Below are positions 22,385 through 31,959 of a DNA stretch of 64,000 bases, one piece after another. The stretch comes from Reyranella sp. (GTDB lineage: Bacteria; Pseudomonadota; Alphaproteobacteria; Reyranellales; Reyranellaceae). Where the stretch lies: positions 27,492 to 91,491 of the forward strand of contig JAQSDW010000242.1 of the NCBI GenBank assembly GCA_029946105.1, read 5' to 3'. Below the pieces are notes generated by a model, which ran no database searches, was not told the origin of the DNA, and was given only the letters and a program-made list of their open reading frames with translations. Positions within the stretch are counted from its first letter, which is position 1. Each line of letters opens with the position of its first letter. The position numbers and the translations under genes were made by a program.

Positions 22385-22412
22385 TTGCCTTTTGATGGGG
22401 GGCGCGTATAAC
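22385..22412 (+). promoter_or_regulatory. Candidate rpoZ promoter
   Basis: TTGCCT (22385-22390) and TATAAC (22407-22412) are separated by 16 bp and end 29 bases before the rpoZ ATG. Read by eye. Confidence 0.5.
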
Positions 22413-22441
22413 CCGCCGCTCCCGGGAAATCAGAGGTCGCC

Positions 22442-22804
22442 ATGGCGCGCGTCACCGTCGAAGACTGCATCGTGCAGGTCCCCAATCGTTTCGAACTCGT
22501 CATGTTCGCCGCCCAGCGGGCGCGCGACATCTCGTCGGGTGCCCAGATCACTCTGGATCGCGATCGCGACAAGAATCCGGTCGTGGCGCTGCGTGAAATC
22601 GCCGAAACGAAACTCGATCAAGCCGTACTCAAGGATTCGCTGATCTCGGGGATGCAGAAGCACGCCGACATCGACAAGCCCGAAGAGGTCAACGAGATGG
22701 CCGAGCTCGAGCAGGAGCTGGCGGCAGCGCTGGCTCAGGGCGGCGCCGAGGCAGCCCAACCGAAGGCCCTGCCGATGGCCGAGGAAGACGACGTTACGGA
22801 ATAA
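22442..22804 (+). CDS. rpoZ: DNA-directed RNA polymerase omega subunit
   Basis: 120 aa. Starts MARVTVEDCIVQVPNRFELV, the canonical omega N-terminus, with the conserved AAQRARDI and KNPVVALREIAE segments; the C-terminal third is an acidic Ala/Glu tail typical of Alphaproteobacteria. It precedes the RSH (p)ppGpp synthetase, the conserved rpoZ-spoT order; omega also forms part of the ppGpp site on RNA polymerase. Confidence 0.96.
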   Translation: MARVTVEDCIVQVPNRFELVMFAAQRARDISSGAQITLDRDRDKNPVVALREIAETKLDQAVLKDSLISGMQKHADIDKPEEVNEMAELEQELAAALAQGGAEAAQPKALPMAEEDDVTE

Positions 22805-22820
22805 GGTCCCGCTTGAGGCC

Positions 22821-22841
22821 TAGCAGGGCTTAGCCCTGCTA
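22821..22841 (+). terminator. Hairpin between rpoZ and rsh
   Basis: TAGCAGGGC-TTA-GCCCTGCTA is a perfect 9-bp stem with a 3-nt loop, 17 bases after the rpoZ stop. No T-run follows, so it may be an attenuating or RNA-stabilising hairpin rather than a strong terminator. Confidence 0.55.
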
Positions 22842-22872
22842 TTCGTGCAATCGTCGTGGAGTCGAGGCAATC

Positions 22873-22888
22873 CGCACCATATAGTGCG
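22873..22888 (+). promoter_or_regulatory. Near-palindromic -10-like element at the rsh start
   Basis: CGCAC-CATATA-GTGCG is an inverted repeat with one mismatch that contains TATAGT (22880-22885). If TATAGT is a -10 element, transcription would begin about five bases before the ATG at 22897, giving an almost leaderless mRNA. The -35 position has no good match. Confidence 0.3.
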
Positions 22889-22896
22889 TGATTGCG

Positions 22897-25074
22897 ATGA
22901 TTCGTCAGTTTGAACTCGTTGAACGCGTACAGTCCTACGATCCGGAGGCGGACGAGGACGTGCTCAATCGCGCCTACGTCTATGGGCTGAAGCGGCACGG
23001 CAACCAGCTCCGGGCCTCCGGCGACCCTTATTTCTCGCATCCTGTCGAGGTCGCCGGCATCTTGGCCGAGATGCGGCTCGACACGGCCTCGATCGTCACC
23101 GGCCTGCTGCACGACACCCTCGAGGACACCGACGCGACACGCGACGAGATCGCCGGCCTGTTCGGCGAGAACATCGCCCGCCTGGTCGACGGCGTGACCA
23201 AGCTGTCGCGGCTGGAGATCCAGTCCGAGAGCACCAAGGAAGCCGAGAACCTGCGCAAGCTGGTGCTTGCGATGTCGTCGGATATCCGGGTTCTGCTGGT
23301 GAAGCTCGCCGACCGCCTTCACAACATGCGAACCCTGCGCCATATCAAGGAGCCGGCGCGGCGCAAGCGCATCGCCCGCGAGACCATGGATCTCTACGCG
23401 CCGCTCGCGTCACGCATCGGCATGGAAAAGGTCAAGCGCGAGCTCGAGGAGCTTGCCTTCGCCGAGCTCAATCCGGACGGCCTGGCGTCGGTCGGGGCGC
23501 GTCTGGGCTATCTGCGCGAGCGCGGCGAGAGGCTGGTGCCCCAGATCGAGGCCGAACTGGTCAAGACCCTGAAGGACGGCGGCCTCGAGGCGCAGATCCA
23601 GGGCCGGGAAAAGACGCCCTATTCGATCTGGCGCAAGATGCAGATCAAGAACGTGTCGTTCGAGCAACTCGCCGACATCATGGCGTTCCGTATCCTAGTG
23701 GACGACATCGCGCAGTGCTATCAGGCGCTCGGCCTGCTGCATGGCCGCTACCAGGTGCTGCCGCAGCGCTTCAAGGACTACATCTCCGTTCCCAAGCCCA
23801 ACGGCTATCGCTCGCTGCACACCGGTGTCATCGGCCCGCTCGGCCAGCGCATCGAGATCCAGATCCGCACCGCGGAGATGCAGGACCAGGCCGAGCGTGG
23901 GGTCGCCGCGCACTGGATCTACAAGGAAGGCGGGCCGTCGACCGACGCGCCGCAATACGCCTGGTTGCGCAGCCTCATCGATATCCTCGACAAGGCGCCC
24001 AACGCCGAGGAATTCCTCGAGCACACCAAGCTCGAGATGTTCCAGGACCAGGTGTTCTGCTTCACTCCCAAGGGCAAGCTGATCGCGCTGCCGCGCGGCG
24101 CGACGCCGATCGATTTCGCCTATGCCGTTCACAGCCAGGTCGGCGACACCTGCGTCGGATCCAAGATCAACGGCCGCATGCTGCCGCTGCGAACCCAGCT
24201 CGCCAACGGCGACCAGGTGGAAATCGTCACCTCTAGGGCGCAAACGCCGTCGCCGACCTGGGAACGCTTCGTCGTCACCGGCAAGGCAAAGGCCGCGATT
24301 CGGCGCTTCATCCGCACGCGCCAGCGCGAACAGTACATCCAGCTCGGCAAGTCGTTGCTCGACAAGACGTTCCATGAGGAAGGCTACGAGGTCACTGAAA
24401 AGGGCCTCGACGGCGTGCGCGCCAACTTCAAGCAGACCACGACGGACGATCTGATTGCTGCCGTCGGCGCAGGACTGGTCGGCGCGCGCGAAGTGCTGAC
24501 GGCGGTCTATCCAGGCCTGAAGCAGCCGCGCAAGGGCGGGGCCGACGTGGTGCCGATCTCGCGAGCACGGAACAAGGCCGGGAAGGCCGGCGATGGGGCG
24601 CGGGGCGCCAAGGAGGCCGGCCAGATTGCGATCCGCGGCCTGATCCCGGGCATGGCCGTTCATTTCGCCCGCTGCTGCCATCCGCTGCCGGGCGACCGCA
24701 TCGTCGGCATCATCACGACCGGCAAGGGCGTGACCATCCATACGATCGACTGCGCCACGCTCGAGAGTTTCTCCGAGGCGCCGGAGCGCTGGATCGATGT
24801 CGGCTGGGATTCGGCCGGCGAGGGCGCGGCGACTGCCTATACTGGCCGCCTCAAGATCACGGTCGCCAACCAGCCGGGCAGCCTGTCGAGCCTGTCGACG
24901 GTGATCGCCCGCCATGAAGGCAATATTTCGAACCTGCGCATCGTCAACCGCTCGATGGATTTCTTCGACATGGTGATCGACGTCGAGGTCGCGGACGTGA
25001 AGCATCTTGCCGACATCACCGCAGCCCTGCGCGCGACGCCGGCCATCAACGCCGTCGAGCGCGCTCGCAATTGA
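22897..25074 (+). CDS. Bifunctional (p)ppGpp synthetase/hydrolase (RSH)
   Basis: 725 aa, full length for a long RSH. Makes and degrades the stringent-response alarmone. The HD hydrolase domain (about 20-170) keeps its HDTLED motif, so hydrolase activity is expected; the synthetase domain (about 225-345) has YRSLHT and the GYRS region; TGS (about 385-445), the helical/zinc-finger region with RCCHPLPGD, and the ACT domain (about 645-720) follow. The ATG at 22897 is preferred over a GTG at 22888. No Shine-Dalgarno sequence is visible. Confidence 0.95.
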   Translation: MIRQFELVERVQSYDPEADEDVLNRAYVYGLKRHGNQLRASGDPYFSHPVEVAGILAEMRLDTASIVTGLLHDTLEDTDATRDEIAGLFGENIARLVDGVTKLSRLEIQSESTKEAENLRKLVLAMSSDIRVLLVKLADRLHNMRTLRHIKEPARRKRIARETMDLYAPLASRIGMEKVKRELEELAFAELNPDGLASVGARLGYLRERGERLVPQIEAELVKTLKDGGLEAQIQGREKTPYSIWRKMQIKNVSFEQLADIMAFRILVDDIAQCYQALGLLHGRYQVLPQRFKDYISVPKPNGYRSLHTGVIGPLGQRIEIQIRTAEMQDQAERGVAAHWIYKEGGPSTDAPQYAWLRSLIDILDKAPNAEEFLEHTKLEMFQDQVFCFTPKGKLIALPRGATPIDFAYAVHSQVGDTCVGSKINGRMLPLRTQLANGDQVEIVTSRAQTPSPTWERFVVTGKAKAAIRRFIRTRQREQYIQLGKSLLDKTFHEEGYEVTEKGLDGVRANFKQTTTDDLIAAVGAGLVGAREVLTAVYPGLKQPRKGGADVVPISRARNKAGKAGDGARGAKEAGQIAIRGLIPGMAVHFARCCHPLPGDRIVGIITTGKGVTIHTIDCATLESFSEAPERWIDVGWDSAGEGAATAYTGRLKITVANQPGSLSSLSTVIARHEGNISNLRIVNRSMDFFDMVIDVEVADVKHLADITAALRATPAINAVERARN

Positions 25075-25108
25075 CGAATCTCCGACCCTCATCCTGCGAA
25101 AGTAACCT

Positions 25109-25861
25109 ATGTCCGCGTCTTCCCGGTTGCGTCTTGGAGTGAACATCGATCACGTGGCGACGGTGCGTAATGCACGCGGCGGCCATCTGCCTGATCCGTT
25201 GCGGGCCGCGCGCCTCGCCCAGGCGGCCGGTGCCGATGGCATCACGGCACATCTGCGCGAAGATCGTCGGCACATTGTCGATGACGACATCGCGGGCCTG
25301 ATGCGCGACCTCAAGGTGCCGCTCAATTTCGAAATGGCAGCGACCCAGGAAATGGTCGACATTGCGCTCAGGCATCGCCCGCACGCCGCCTGCATCGTCC
25401 CCGAGAAGCGCGAGGAGCGCACGACCGAGGGCGGCCTCGATGCCGCTGGCCAGCACAATCATCTGAAGCCGATGATTGCCAAGCTCCGCGATGCGGGCAT
25501 TCGCGTGTCGCTGTTCATCGAGGCCGATCCGCGCCAGCTCGAGGCCGCGGTGACGCTGGGGGCGCCGGTCGTCGAGCTCCATACCGGCAGATATTGCGAG
25601 CTGGAGGGCGATGCCCAGCGCGCGGAGCTCGTCCGGTTGCAGAAGGGCGCGGCGCTCTGCGCGCGGCTCGGCCTCGAGTGCCATGCCGGCCATGGGCTGA
25701 GCTATGGCGATGTCGGACCGGTCGCTGCGATCCCTGAAGTGCGTGAACTCAACATCGGCCACTTCCTGATCGGCGAGGCGATCTTTATCGGCCTGGAGCC
25801 TGCGATCCGGGAAATGCGACGCCTTATGGACGCGGCGCGGGGATCGGGGATGGCCGCGTGA
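25109..25861 (+). CDS. pdxJ: Pyridoxine 5'-phosphate synthase
   Basis: 250 aa. Condenses aminoacetone phosphate and deoxyxylulose 5-phosphate into pyridoxine 5'-phosphate. Diagnostic segments are [17 protein letters not shown] at the N-terminus, [26 protein letters not shown] and the C-terminal GHGLSYGDV and [13 protein letters not shown]. Its TGA overlaps the GTG start of acpS by 4 bases, the usual pdxJ-acpS-lepB-rnc-era order. Confidence 0.96.
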   Translation: MSASSRLRLGVNIDHVATVRNARGGHLPDPLRAARLAQAAGADGITAHLREDRRHIVDDDIAGLMRDLKVPLNFEMAATQEMVDIALRHRPHAACIVPEKREERTTEGGLDAAGQHNHLKPMIAKLRDAGIRVSLFIEADPRQLEAAVTLGAPVVELHTGRYCELEGDAQRAELVRLQKGAALCARLGLECHAGHGLSYGDVGPVAAIPEVRELNIGHFLIGEAIFIGLEPAIREMRRLMDAARGSGMAA

Positions 25862-26274
25862 TCCTCGGCATCGGCAACGACCTTTGTGACATAAGGCGCA
25901 TCGAGAAGTCGCTGGAGAGGTTCGGCGACCGCTTTGTGCTGCGCATCTTCACCGAAACGGAGCAAAAGCGCTCGGAGGGCAAGGCCACGCGGGCGGCGAG
26001 CTACGCCAAGCGGTTCGCCGCCAAGGAGGCCTGTTCAAAAGCTCTGGGCACCGGGCTGCGCCGCGGCGTCTTCTGGCGCGACATGGGCGTCGTCAACCAG
26101 CGCAGCGGCAGGCCGACGATGGCGCTCACCGGCGGAGCGCTTGCCCGCCTGCAGGAAATCACGCCGGCCGGAATGTCGCCGCAGATCGATCTCACCCTGA
26201 CCGACGAATATCCCCTGGCGCAGGCCATCGTGATCATCTCGGGTGTGATCATTTCGGGCGTGCAGCAGGCGTGA
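25858..26274 (+). CDS. acpS: Holo-[acyl-carrier-protein] synthase
   Basis: 138 aa. Transfers 4'-phosphopantetheine from CoA to ACP. The N-terminus [16 protein letters not shown] carries the metal-binding Asp and [15 protein letters not shown] the conserved Glu-Ala-Lys motif. The start is GTG at 25858 within the pdxJ stop. The C-terminus is slightly extended by a duplicated pentapeptide (see the repeat at 26230). Confidence 0.95.
   Translation: MILGIGNDLCDIRRIEKSLERFGDRFVLRIFTETEQKRSEGKATRAASYAKRFAAKEACSKALGTGLRRGVFWRDMGVVNQRSGRPTMALTGGALARLQEITPAGMSPQIDLTLTDEYPLAQAIVIISGVIISGVQQA
26230..26259 (+). repeat. 15-bp in-frame tandem duplication in the acpS C-terminus
   Basis: GTGATCATCTCGGGT is followed directly by GTGATCATTTCGGGC (two differences), encoding [10 protein letters not shown] at the end of AcpS. 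Confidence 0.8.
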
Positions 26275-26440
26275 GCGGCCTTGAATGTCAAAATGCCCTT
26301 AATGGCCCGGGATTTCGCTATTCAACCGCACCGGGATGGCCATGAAATGACCAATTTGCGTGGCTCACATGCGCCTTCGGAGCGGGAGACAGGGGCTGCC
26401 GGCCCTGCTATAGGCGCGGCTCGTTTGAACTGGAACGGCG

Positions 26441-27265
26441 ATGACGGACGTGGCTGAGCGTCGAAAGCGTGGGCACGACAAGACTGGCGGCTGGGGCGAG
26501 ACCATCCGGACGGTGGTGTATGCCGTTTTGATTGCGCTCGTCGTGCGGACGTTTGCCATCGAGCCGTTCAACATCCCCAGCGGCTCGATGATCCCGACCC
26601 TGCTGGTCGGCGACTATCTGTTCGTCTCGAAGTATTCCTACGGCTACAGCAAGCACTCCTTCCCGTTCTCGATGGGTCTGTTTGCGGGCCGCATCTTCGG
26701 CAGCCCGCCGGAGCGCGGCGACGTCGCCGTCTTCAAGTATCCCGGCGATCAGGGCCAGGGCGTGAACCGCACCGATTACATCAAGCGTATCGTCGGCATG
26801 CCGGGCGATCGCATCCAGGTCACCAGCGGCGTGCTCCATATCAACGGAACGGCCGTGCCGCGTCTGCGCATCGGCGACTATGTGAGAGGCACCAACTCCC
26901 ACTACCAGAAAGGGACGCTGTACAGCGAGCAGTTGCCGAACGGCCGCCGCTATACGGTACTCGAGTACAACGACGACGGTCCGTCCGACAACACGCCGGA
27001 GTTCCTCGTCCCCGCCGGCAACTATTTCGTCATGGGCGACAATCGCGACGATTCGCTCGACAGCCGCACGCGACTGATGTTGCGCGACTTCTCCGGAACG
27101 ACCCGCGATCGCGATCAGCTGGGCTGGTACGTTCCCGCCGAGAATCTCGTCGGCCGGGCCGAGTTCATCTTCTTTTCGCACGATCCGGCTGTCGCCGGCT
27201 GGACTGAGCCATGGAAGTGGCCGCAGGCCATCCGCTTCAACCGCTTCTTCATGGCGATCCACTGA
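26441..27265 (+). CDS. lepB: Signal peptidase I
   Basis: 274 aa. Inner-membrane protease that removes signal peptides. One membrane helix (about 23-38) precedes the catalytic Ser49 in NIPSGSM and the general base Lys115 in DYIKRIVGMPGD; box E, MGDNRDDSLDSR, is intact. 166 bases separate it from acpS, with no convincing gene or terminator in between. Its 3' end overlaps the likely rnc start by 55 bases. Confidence 0.95.
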   Translation: MTDVAERRKRGHDKTGGWGETIRTVVYAVLIALVVRTFAIEPFNIPSGSMIPTLLVGDYLFVSKYSYGYSKHSFPFSMGLFAGRIFGSPPERGDVAVFKYPGDQGQGVNRTDYIKRIVGMPGDRIQVTSGVLHINGTAVPRLRIGDYVRGTNSHYQKGTLYSEQLPNGRRYTVLEYNDDGPSDNTPEFLVPAGNYFVMGDNRDDSLDSRTRLMLRDFSGTTRDRDQLGWYVPAENLVGRAEFIFFSHDPAVAGWTEPWKWPQAIRFNRFFMAIH

Positions 27266-27969
27266 AGCCGAGCGACGTCGAACTCGCGGCGCTGGCCGGC
27301 AAGATCGGCCATACTTTCGGGCGCGCTGAACTCGCGGCCGAGGCGCTCACCCATCGCGGCGCGCTCGACCGACAGTCCGATCTCAAGGCTGCCTTTCCAC
27401 ACGGTAACGAGCGGCTGGAGTTCCTTGGCGACCGTGTGCTGTCGCTCGCCGTGGCCGATCTGCTGTTGCGCCTTTTCCCGCACGAACCCGAGGGCGAGCT
27501 GGCACGCCGTCACGCAGCGCTTGTTCGCGCCGAGACGCTGGTTGAAATCGCAACGGCGATCGGGCTTGGCGCCGATATCAGGCTGGGCGATTCGGAACGC
27601 GCGCAGGGCGGCACGGTGCGTCCGACCATTCTCGCCGATGCGCTGGAGGCGCTGATCGGAGCCGTTTTCCTCGATGCCGGATTTGCGGAATCGGCGGCTT
27701 GCGTACGGCGCCTGTGGGGCGAGCGGCTCACCAGCCTGGCCGCGGCCCCCCGCGACCCCAAGACGGCGTTGCAGGAATGGGCGCAGGCGAGGCGGTTGCC
27801 GCTGCCCGCCTATCGCGAGGTTGGCCGCGACGGGCCGCCGCACGCGCCGTTGTTCGTCGTCGATGTCGCAATCAAGGGGCATGAGCCCGCTCAGGCGCGC
27901 GGCGGCAGCAAGCGCGAGGCCGAACGCCTGGCCGCGATCGCCCTCCTCGAACGTTTGAGCCAAGCATGA
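27211..27969 (+). CDS. rnc: Ribonuclease III
   Basis: 252 aa. Cleaves double-stranded RNA in rRNA processing and mRNA turnover. The nuclease signature HGNERLEFLGDRVL (about 65-78) carries the conserved acidic residues, and the second acidic cluster is in ADALEALIGAVFLD; a dsRNA-binding domain follows (about 180-250). The only in-frame starts before the conserved region are ATG 27211 and GTG 27217, both inside lepB. Its stop overlaps the era ATG by 4 bases. Confidence 0.95.
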   Translation: MEVAAGHPLQPLLHGDPLKPSDVELAALAGKIGHTFGRAELAAEALTHRGALDRQSDLKAAFPHGNERLEFLGDRVLSLAVADLLLRLFPHEPEGELARRHAALVRAETLVEIATAIGLGADIRLGDSERAQGGTVRPTILADALEALIGAVFLDAGFAESAACVRRLWGERLTSLAAAPRDPKTALQEWAQARRLPLPAYREVGRDGPPHAPLFVVDVAIKGHEPAQARGGSKREAERLAAIALLERLSQA

Positions 27970-28886
27970 CGACACAGAACACGCGCGCCGGTTTCGTGGC
28001 CATCGTTGGCGCTCCCAATGCCGGCAAGTCGACCCTGGTCAATGCCATGGTCGGCTCGAAGGTGAGTATCGTATCGCCCAAAGTGCAGACCACGCGCATG
28101 CGTGTGATCGGCATCGCCATGGCGGATCTGTCCGACGGCGCACGGGCGCAGGTCGTGCTGGTCGACACGCCAGGCATTTTCCGTGTGGCCAAGCGTCGTC
28201 TGGAGCGTGCCATGGTGGCTGCCGCATGGCGCGGCGCCGAGGATGCGGACGTGGTGGCGCTCGTCGTCGATGCCGAGCGTGGCGTCGGCCAGGAAACGCG
28301 CGCCATCGTCGAGCGGCTGAAGGAATCGCGTGCCCCGCGCTTCCTGGTCCTCAACAAGATCGACGTCGTGCCGCGCGAAAACCTCCTCGCGCTCACATCG
28401 GAGCTCAACACCCTGCTGCCGTTCGAGCGCACATTCATGGTGAGCGCGCTCAAGCACGACGGCGTCGCCGACGTACTGGCGACGTTCGCGGCCGTGTTGC
28501 CGCCGGGACCTTTCTTATACCCCGAAGACCAGGCCGCCGACCTGCCGCTGCGCCTGCTGGCCGCCGAAGTCACTCGGGAGCAGGTCTTTCTGCAGCTTCA
28601 CCAGGAACTGCCCTACGAGGCGGCGGTCGAGACGGAGAAGTGGGAAGACCGTCCCGACGGCAGCGTCCGCATCGAACAGATCATCTACGTCCAGCGCGAC
28701 GGCCAGCGCGCGATCTTCCTCGGCAAGGGTGGCGCGCGCATCAAGCAGATCGGCGCGCGGGCGCGGCACGAACTTGCCGAGATGCTGGAACGGCCCGTGC
28801 ATCTGTTCCTTCACGTCAAGGTAAGCGAGCGCTGGGCAGATGACCCCTCGCACTACCGCACCATTGGGTTGGACTACGAACCCTAG
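27966..28886 (+). CDS. era: GTPase Era
   Basis: 306 aa. GTPase needed for 30S ribosome assembly. G1 GAPNAGKST, G2 region VQTTRMRV, G3 DTPGIF, G4 NKID and the C-terminal KH domain with GKGGARIKQIG (about 250-260) are intact. The start lies in an ATGA-type overlap with rnc, giving the standard rnc-era-recO order. Confidence 0.97.
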   Translation: MTTQNTRAGFVAIVGAPNAGKSTLVNAMVGSKVSIVSPKVQTTRMRVIGIAMADLSDGARAQVVLVDTPGIFRVAKRRLERAMVAAAWRGAEDADVVALVVDAERGVGQETRAIVERLKESRAPRFLVLNKIDVVPRENLLALTSELNTLLPFERTFMVSALKHDGVADVLATFAAVLPPGPFLYPEDQAADLPLRLLAAEVTREQVFLQLHQELPYEAAVETEKWEDRPDGSVRIEQIIYVQRDGQRAIFLGKGGARIKQIGARARHELAEMLERPVHLFLHVKVSERWADDPSHYRTIGLDYEP

Positions 28887-28943
28887 AGCTGCGGGCGCTG
28901 CGGGTGCTGGCGCGAACGCGCCAAACGCGGCATACCCGGGGGT

Positions 28944-29660
28944 ATGGACTGGAGCGATGAAGGCATCGTGCTGTCGGCACGGCCCCATGGTGAAAGCGGT
29001 CTCGTTGCGTCGCTCCTGACCCGGGCGCATGGCCGTCACGCGGGCTTCGTGCCGGGCGGCGGCTCGCGGCGGGCCAGTCCGGTCTGGCAGCTTGGCAATG
29101 TCGTCGAAGTCGGCTGGCGCGCGCGTCTGTCCGACCAGCTCGGCAATTACACGGGCGAACTGCGCGAGGCGCACGCCGCGCGCGCGCTCGACGATGCGGT
29201 CGAATTGGCCGGCCTTTCCGCCGCTTGCGCCGTTGCCGATGCGGCGCTGCCCGAACGCGAACCGCATCCGGCGATGTTCGACGGCTTCCGCGCCTTCCTG
29301 GGAGTGCTGGGCCATCCCGGCTGGCCCGCAATCTACGTCCGCCTGGAGCTGGGCCTTTTGCAGGAGCTGGGCTTCGGTCTCGACCTCGAGAAATGCGCCG
29401 CGACCGGTGCAACGGACGATCTCGCCTATGTCTCTCCCAAGACCGGCCGGGCGGTGTCGCGCACAGCGGCCGGCCCCTACAAGGAGAAGCTGCTGGACCT
29501 GCCGGCCTTTCTGTCCACCGGCGGGTTACCGCACGATGACGATCAATTGCGCCAAGGCCTCGATTTGACGGGCTATTTCCTCGAGCGGCATGTCTTTTGG
29601 CCACACAACAAGCCCTTGCCTCCCGCGCGAGCGAGATTTATGGAAATGCTTCAACGCTAA
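28944..29660 (+). CDS. recO: DNA repair protein RecO
   Basis: 238 aa. Recombination mediator that loads RecA with RecF and RecR. The N-terminal OB fold begins MDWSDEGIVLSARPHGESG; the central helical domain and the C-terminal segment with YFLERHVFW follow the alphaproteobacterial family. It lies 57 bases after era. recR is also in this window (41560-42153). Confidence 0.92.
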   Translation: MDWSDEGIVLSARPHGESGLVASLLTRAHGRHAGFVPGGGSRRASPVWQLGNVVEVGWRARLSDQLGNYTGELREAHAARALDDAVELAGLSAACAVADAALPEREPHPAMFDGFRAFLGVLGHPGWPAIYVRLELGLLQELGFGLDLEKCAATGATDDLAYVSPKTGRAVSRTAAGPYKEKLLDLPAFLSTGGLPHDDDQLRQGLDLTGYFLERHVFWPHNKPLPPARARFMEMLQR

Positions 29661-29713
29661 AATAAAAATGGTCGCGGCCAGAATCGCGGCTCGTCCCCTC
29701 TTCAGTCCCGTCG

Positions 29714-31954
29714 ATGGCAAAACGCAACAACGTCGTCCCGCTCGCTGCGGTCAAACCGGTGCAATTCGGACAGGCGCTCCAGGAGCGCTACCTGTCCTAT
29801 GCGCTGTCGACCATCATGGCGCGCTCGCTGCCCGACGTGCGCGACGGCCTGAAGCCGGTGCACCGCCGCCTGATGTACGCTATGCGGCAGCTCAGGCTCG
29901 ATCCCAACAGCGCCTTCAAGAAGAGCGCGCGCGTCGTCGGCGACGTGATCGGCCAGTATCATCCGCACGGCGACCAGTCGATCTACGACGCGCTGGTGCG
30001 CCTGGCCCAGGATTTCGCCGCCCGCTATCCGCTGATCGAGGGCCAGGGCAACTTCGGCAATATCGACGGCGATAACCCGGCGGCGATGCGCTACACCGAG
30101 GCGCGTCTCACCGAGGTGGCCGAGGCGTTGCTGGCCGGCATCGACGAGAACGCCGTCAACTTCCGGCCCAACTATGACGGTTCCACGGAAGAGCCTGTCG
30201 TGCTGCCCGGCGGGTTTCCCAACCTGCTGGCCAATGGCGCTGCGGGCATCGCCGTCGGCATGGCCTGCTCGATCCCGCCGCACAATGCGGGCGAGCTCTG
30301 CGACGCGCTGCTGCATCTCATCAAGACGCCCAATGCCCGCATCGACACCTTGGTCGACCTGGTCAAGGGACCGGACTTCCCGACCGGTGGCGTGCTGGTC
30401 GAGCCGCGGGAGTCGATCGTCGAGTCCTACAGGACCGGCCGCGGTGCCTTCCGGCTGCGCGCGCGCTGGACGGCGGAGCAGCTGCCGCGCGGCCAGTACC
30501 GGATCATCGTCACGGAGATTCCCTACCAGGTCCAGAAGGGCCGGCTGATCGAGCGCATTGCCGAGATCATCAACGCCAAGAAGCTGCCGATCCTAGACGA
30601 CGTGCGTGACGAGTCGGCCGACGACGTCCGGATCGTGCTCGAACCGCGCACCGGCAATGTGCCGGCCGAGCTGCTGATGGAGCAGCTCTTCAAGCTCACC
30701 GACCTGGAAATCCGCTTTCCGTTGAACCTCAATGTCCTCGACAAGGACAACACGCCGCGGGTCATGGACCTGCGCGAGGCCCTGCAGGCCTTCCTCGATC
30801 ACCGGCGCGAGGTTCTGGTGCGGCGCTCGACCTTCCGGCTGGAAGCGATCGAACGGCGGCTGGAGATCCTCGAAGGCTATCTGATCGCCTATCTCAACCT
30901 CGACAGGCTGATCAAGATCATCCGCGAGGAGGACGAGCCCAAGCCTAAGATGATCAAGGCCTTCGGGCTCACCGACACGCAAGCCGAGGCGATCCTGAAC
31001 ATGCGCCTGCGCGCCTTGCGGCGTCTCGAAGAGTTCGAGATCAAGGGCGAGCACAAGAAGCTCGCCGTCGAGCGCAAGGAGCTGAAGGCGCTGCTCAAAG
31101 GCGAGGATCTGCAGTGGCAGGCGATCGCCGCCGAGGTCCAGGAGACCAAGCGCAAGTTCGGTGGCAAGACCGTGCTCGGCAAGCGCCGCACCGAACTCGC
31201 CGACGCGCCGGCCGAGATCGAGCATGCGGTCGAGGATTTCGTCGAGCGCGAGCCGATGACCATCATCTGCTCGGAAAAGGGGTGGATCCGCGCCGCCAAG
31301 GGGCATCTCGACGACAAGCAGGCCGCCGATCTCAAGTTCAAGGAAGGCGACGGTCCGCGCTTTGCGGTCCATGCCCAGTCGACCGACAAGATCCTGGTTT
31401 TCTGCACCAATGGCCGCTTCTATACGCTGCCCTGTGACAAGCTGCCGAGCGCGCGTGGCCATGGCGAGCCGATCCGGTTGATGATCGAGCTCGGCAACGA
31501 GCAGGACATCGTGCAGCTCGAAGTGTTCAGGGGCGGCCGCAAGTTCCTGGTTGCCTCCGATGCCGGTCGCGGCTTCGTCGTGCCGGAGGACGAGGTTGTT
31601 GCGCAGACCAAGAACGGCAAGCAGGCGCTCAATCTTGCCGACAAGGAAAAGGCCGTGGCCTTTTCGATCATGCCAGAGGGCGCCGACTCGATTGCCGTGC
31701 TGAGCGAAGGCCGGAAGCTCCTGATCTTCCCGCTGGAGCAGGTGCCCGAGATGAGCCGCGGCCGTGGCGTCCTCTTGCAGAAGTCGAAGGCCGACAGGCT
31801 TTCCGATGCGCAGGTCTTCAAGCTGGGCGACGGCCTGCCCTGGGGTAACCGGCTGATCGCCGCCTCCGAACTGAAGTTCTGGCGTGGCGAACGGGCCCAG
31901 GCCGGCCGCTTGCCGGAAAAGGGCTGGCCGCGCGCCAAACGCTTCAAGGATTGA
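29714..31954 (+). CDS. parC: DNA topoisomerase IV subunit A
   Basis: 746 aa. Decatenates chromosomes with ParE (topoisomerase). The breakage-reunion domain contains the catalytic Tyr127 in [10 protein letters not shown] and the quinolone-determining region [12 protein letters not shown] (Ser89). The C-terminal part (about 490-740) forms the beta-pinwheel with repeats such as [20 protein letters not shown] and [11 protein letters not shown]. The length is typical of ParC rather than GyrA. Its stop lies 5 bases before the uppP start. Confidence 0.95.
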   Translation: MAKRNNVVPLAAVKPVQFGQALQERYLSYALSTIMARSLPDVRDGLKPVHRRLMYAMRQLRLDPNSAFKKSARVVGDVIGQYHPHGDQSIYDALVRLAQDFAARYPLIEGQGNFGNIDGDNPAAMRYTEARLTEVAEALLAGIDENAVNFRPNYDGSTEEPVVLPGGFPNLLANGAAGIAVGMACSIPPHNAGELCDALLHLIKTPNARIDTLVDLVKGPDFPTGGVLVEPRESIVESYRTGRGAFRLRARWTAEQLPRGQYRIIVTEIPYQVQKGRLIERIAEIINAKKLPILDDVRDESADDVRIVLEPRTGNVPAELLMEQLFKLTDLEIRFPLNLNVLDKDNTPRVMDLREALQAFLDHRREVLVRRSTFRLEAIERRLEILEGYLIAYLNLDRLIKIIREEDEPKPKMIKAFGLTDTQAEAILNMRLRALRRLEEFEIKGEHKKLAVERKELKALLKGEDLQWQAIAAEVQETKRKFGGKTVLGKRRTELADAPAEIEHAVEDFVEREPMTIICSEKGWIRAAKGHLDDKQAADLKFKEGDGPRFAVHAQSTDKILVFCTNGRFYTLPCDKLPSARGHGEPIRLMIELGNEQDIVQLEVFRGGRKFLVASDAGRGFVVPEDEVVAQTKNGKQALNLADKEKAVAFSIMPEGADSIAVLSEGRKLLIFPLEQVPEMSRGRGVLLQKSKADRLSDAQVFKLGDGLPWGNRLIAASELKFWRGERAQAGRLPEKGWPRAKRFKD

Positions 31955-31959
31955 CGGGC

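Noticed and set aside
26344..26460. A short frame starting ATGACCAAT between acpS and lepB
   Set aside because: Overlaps the lepB start, has no ribosome binding site and no recognisable sequence.
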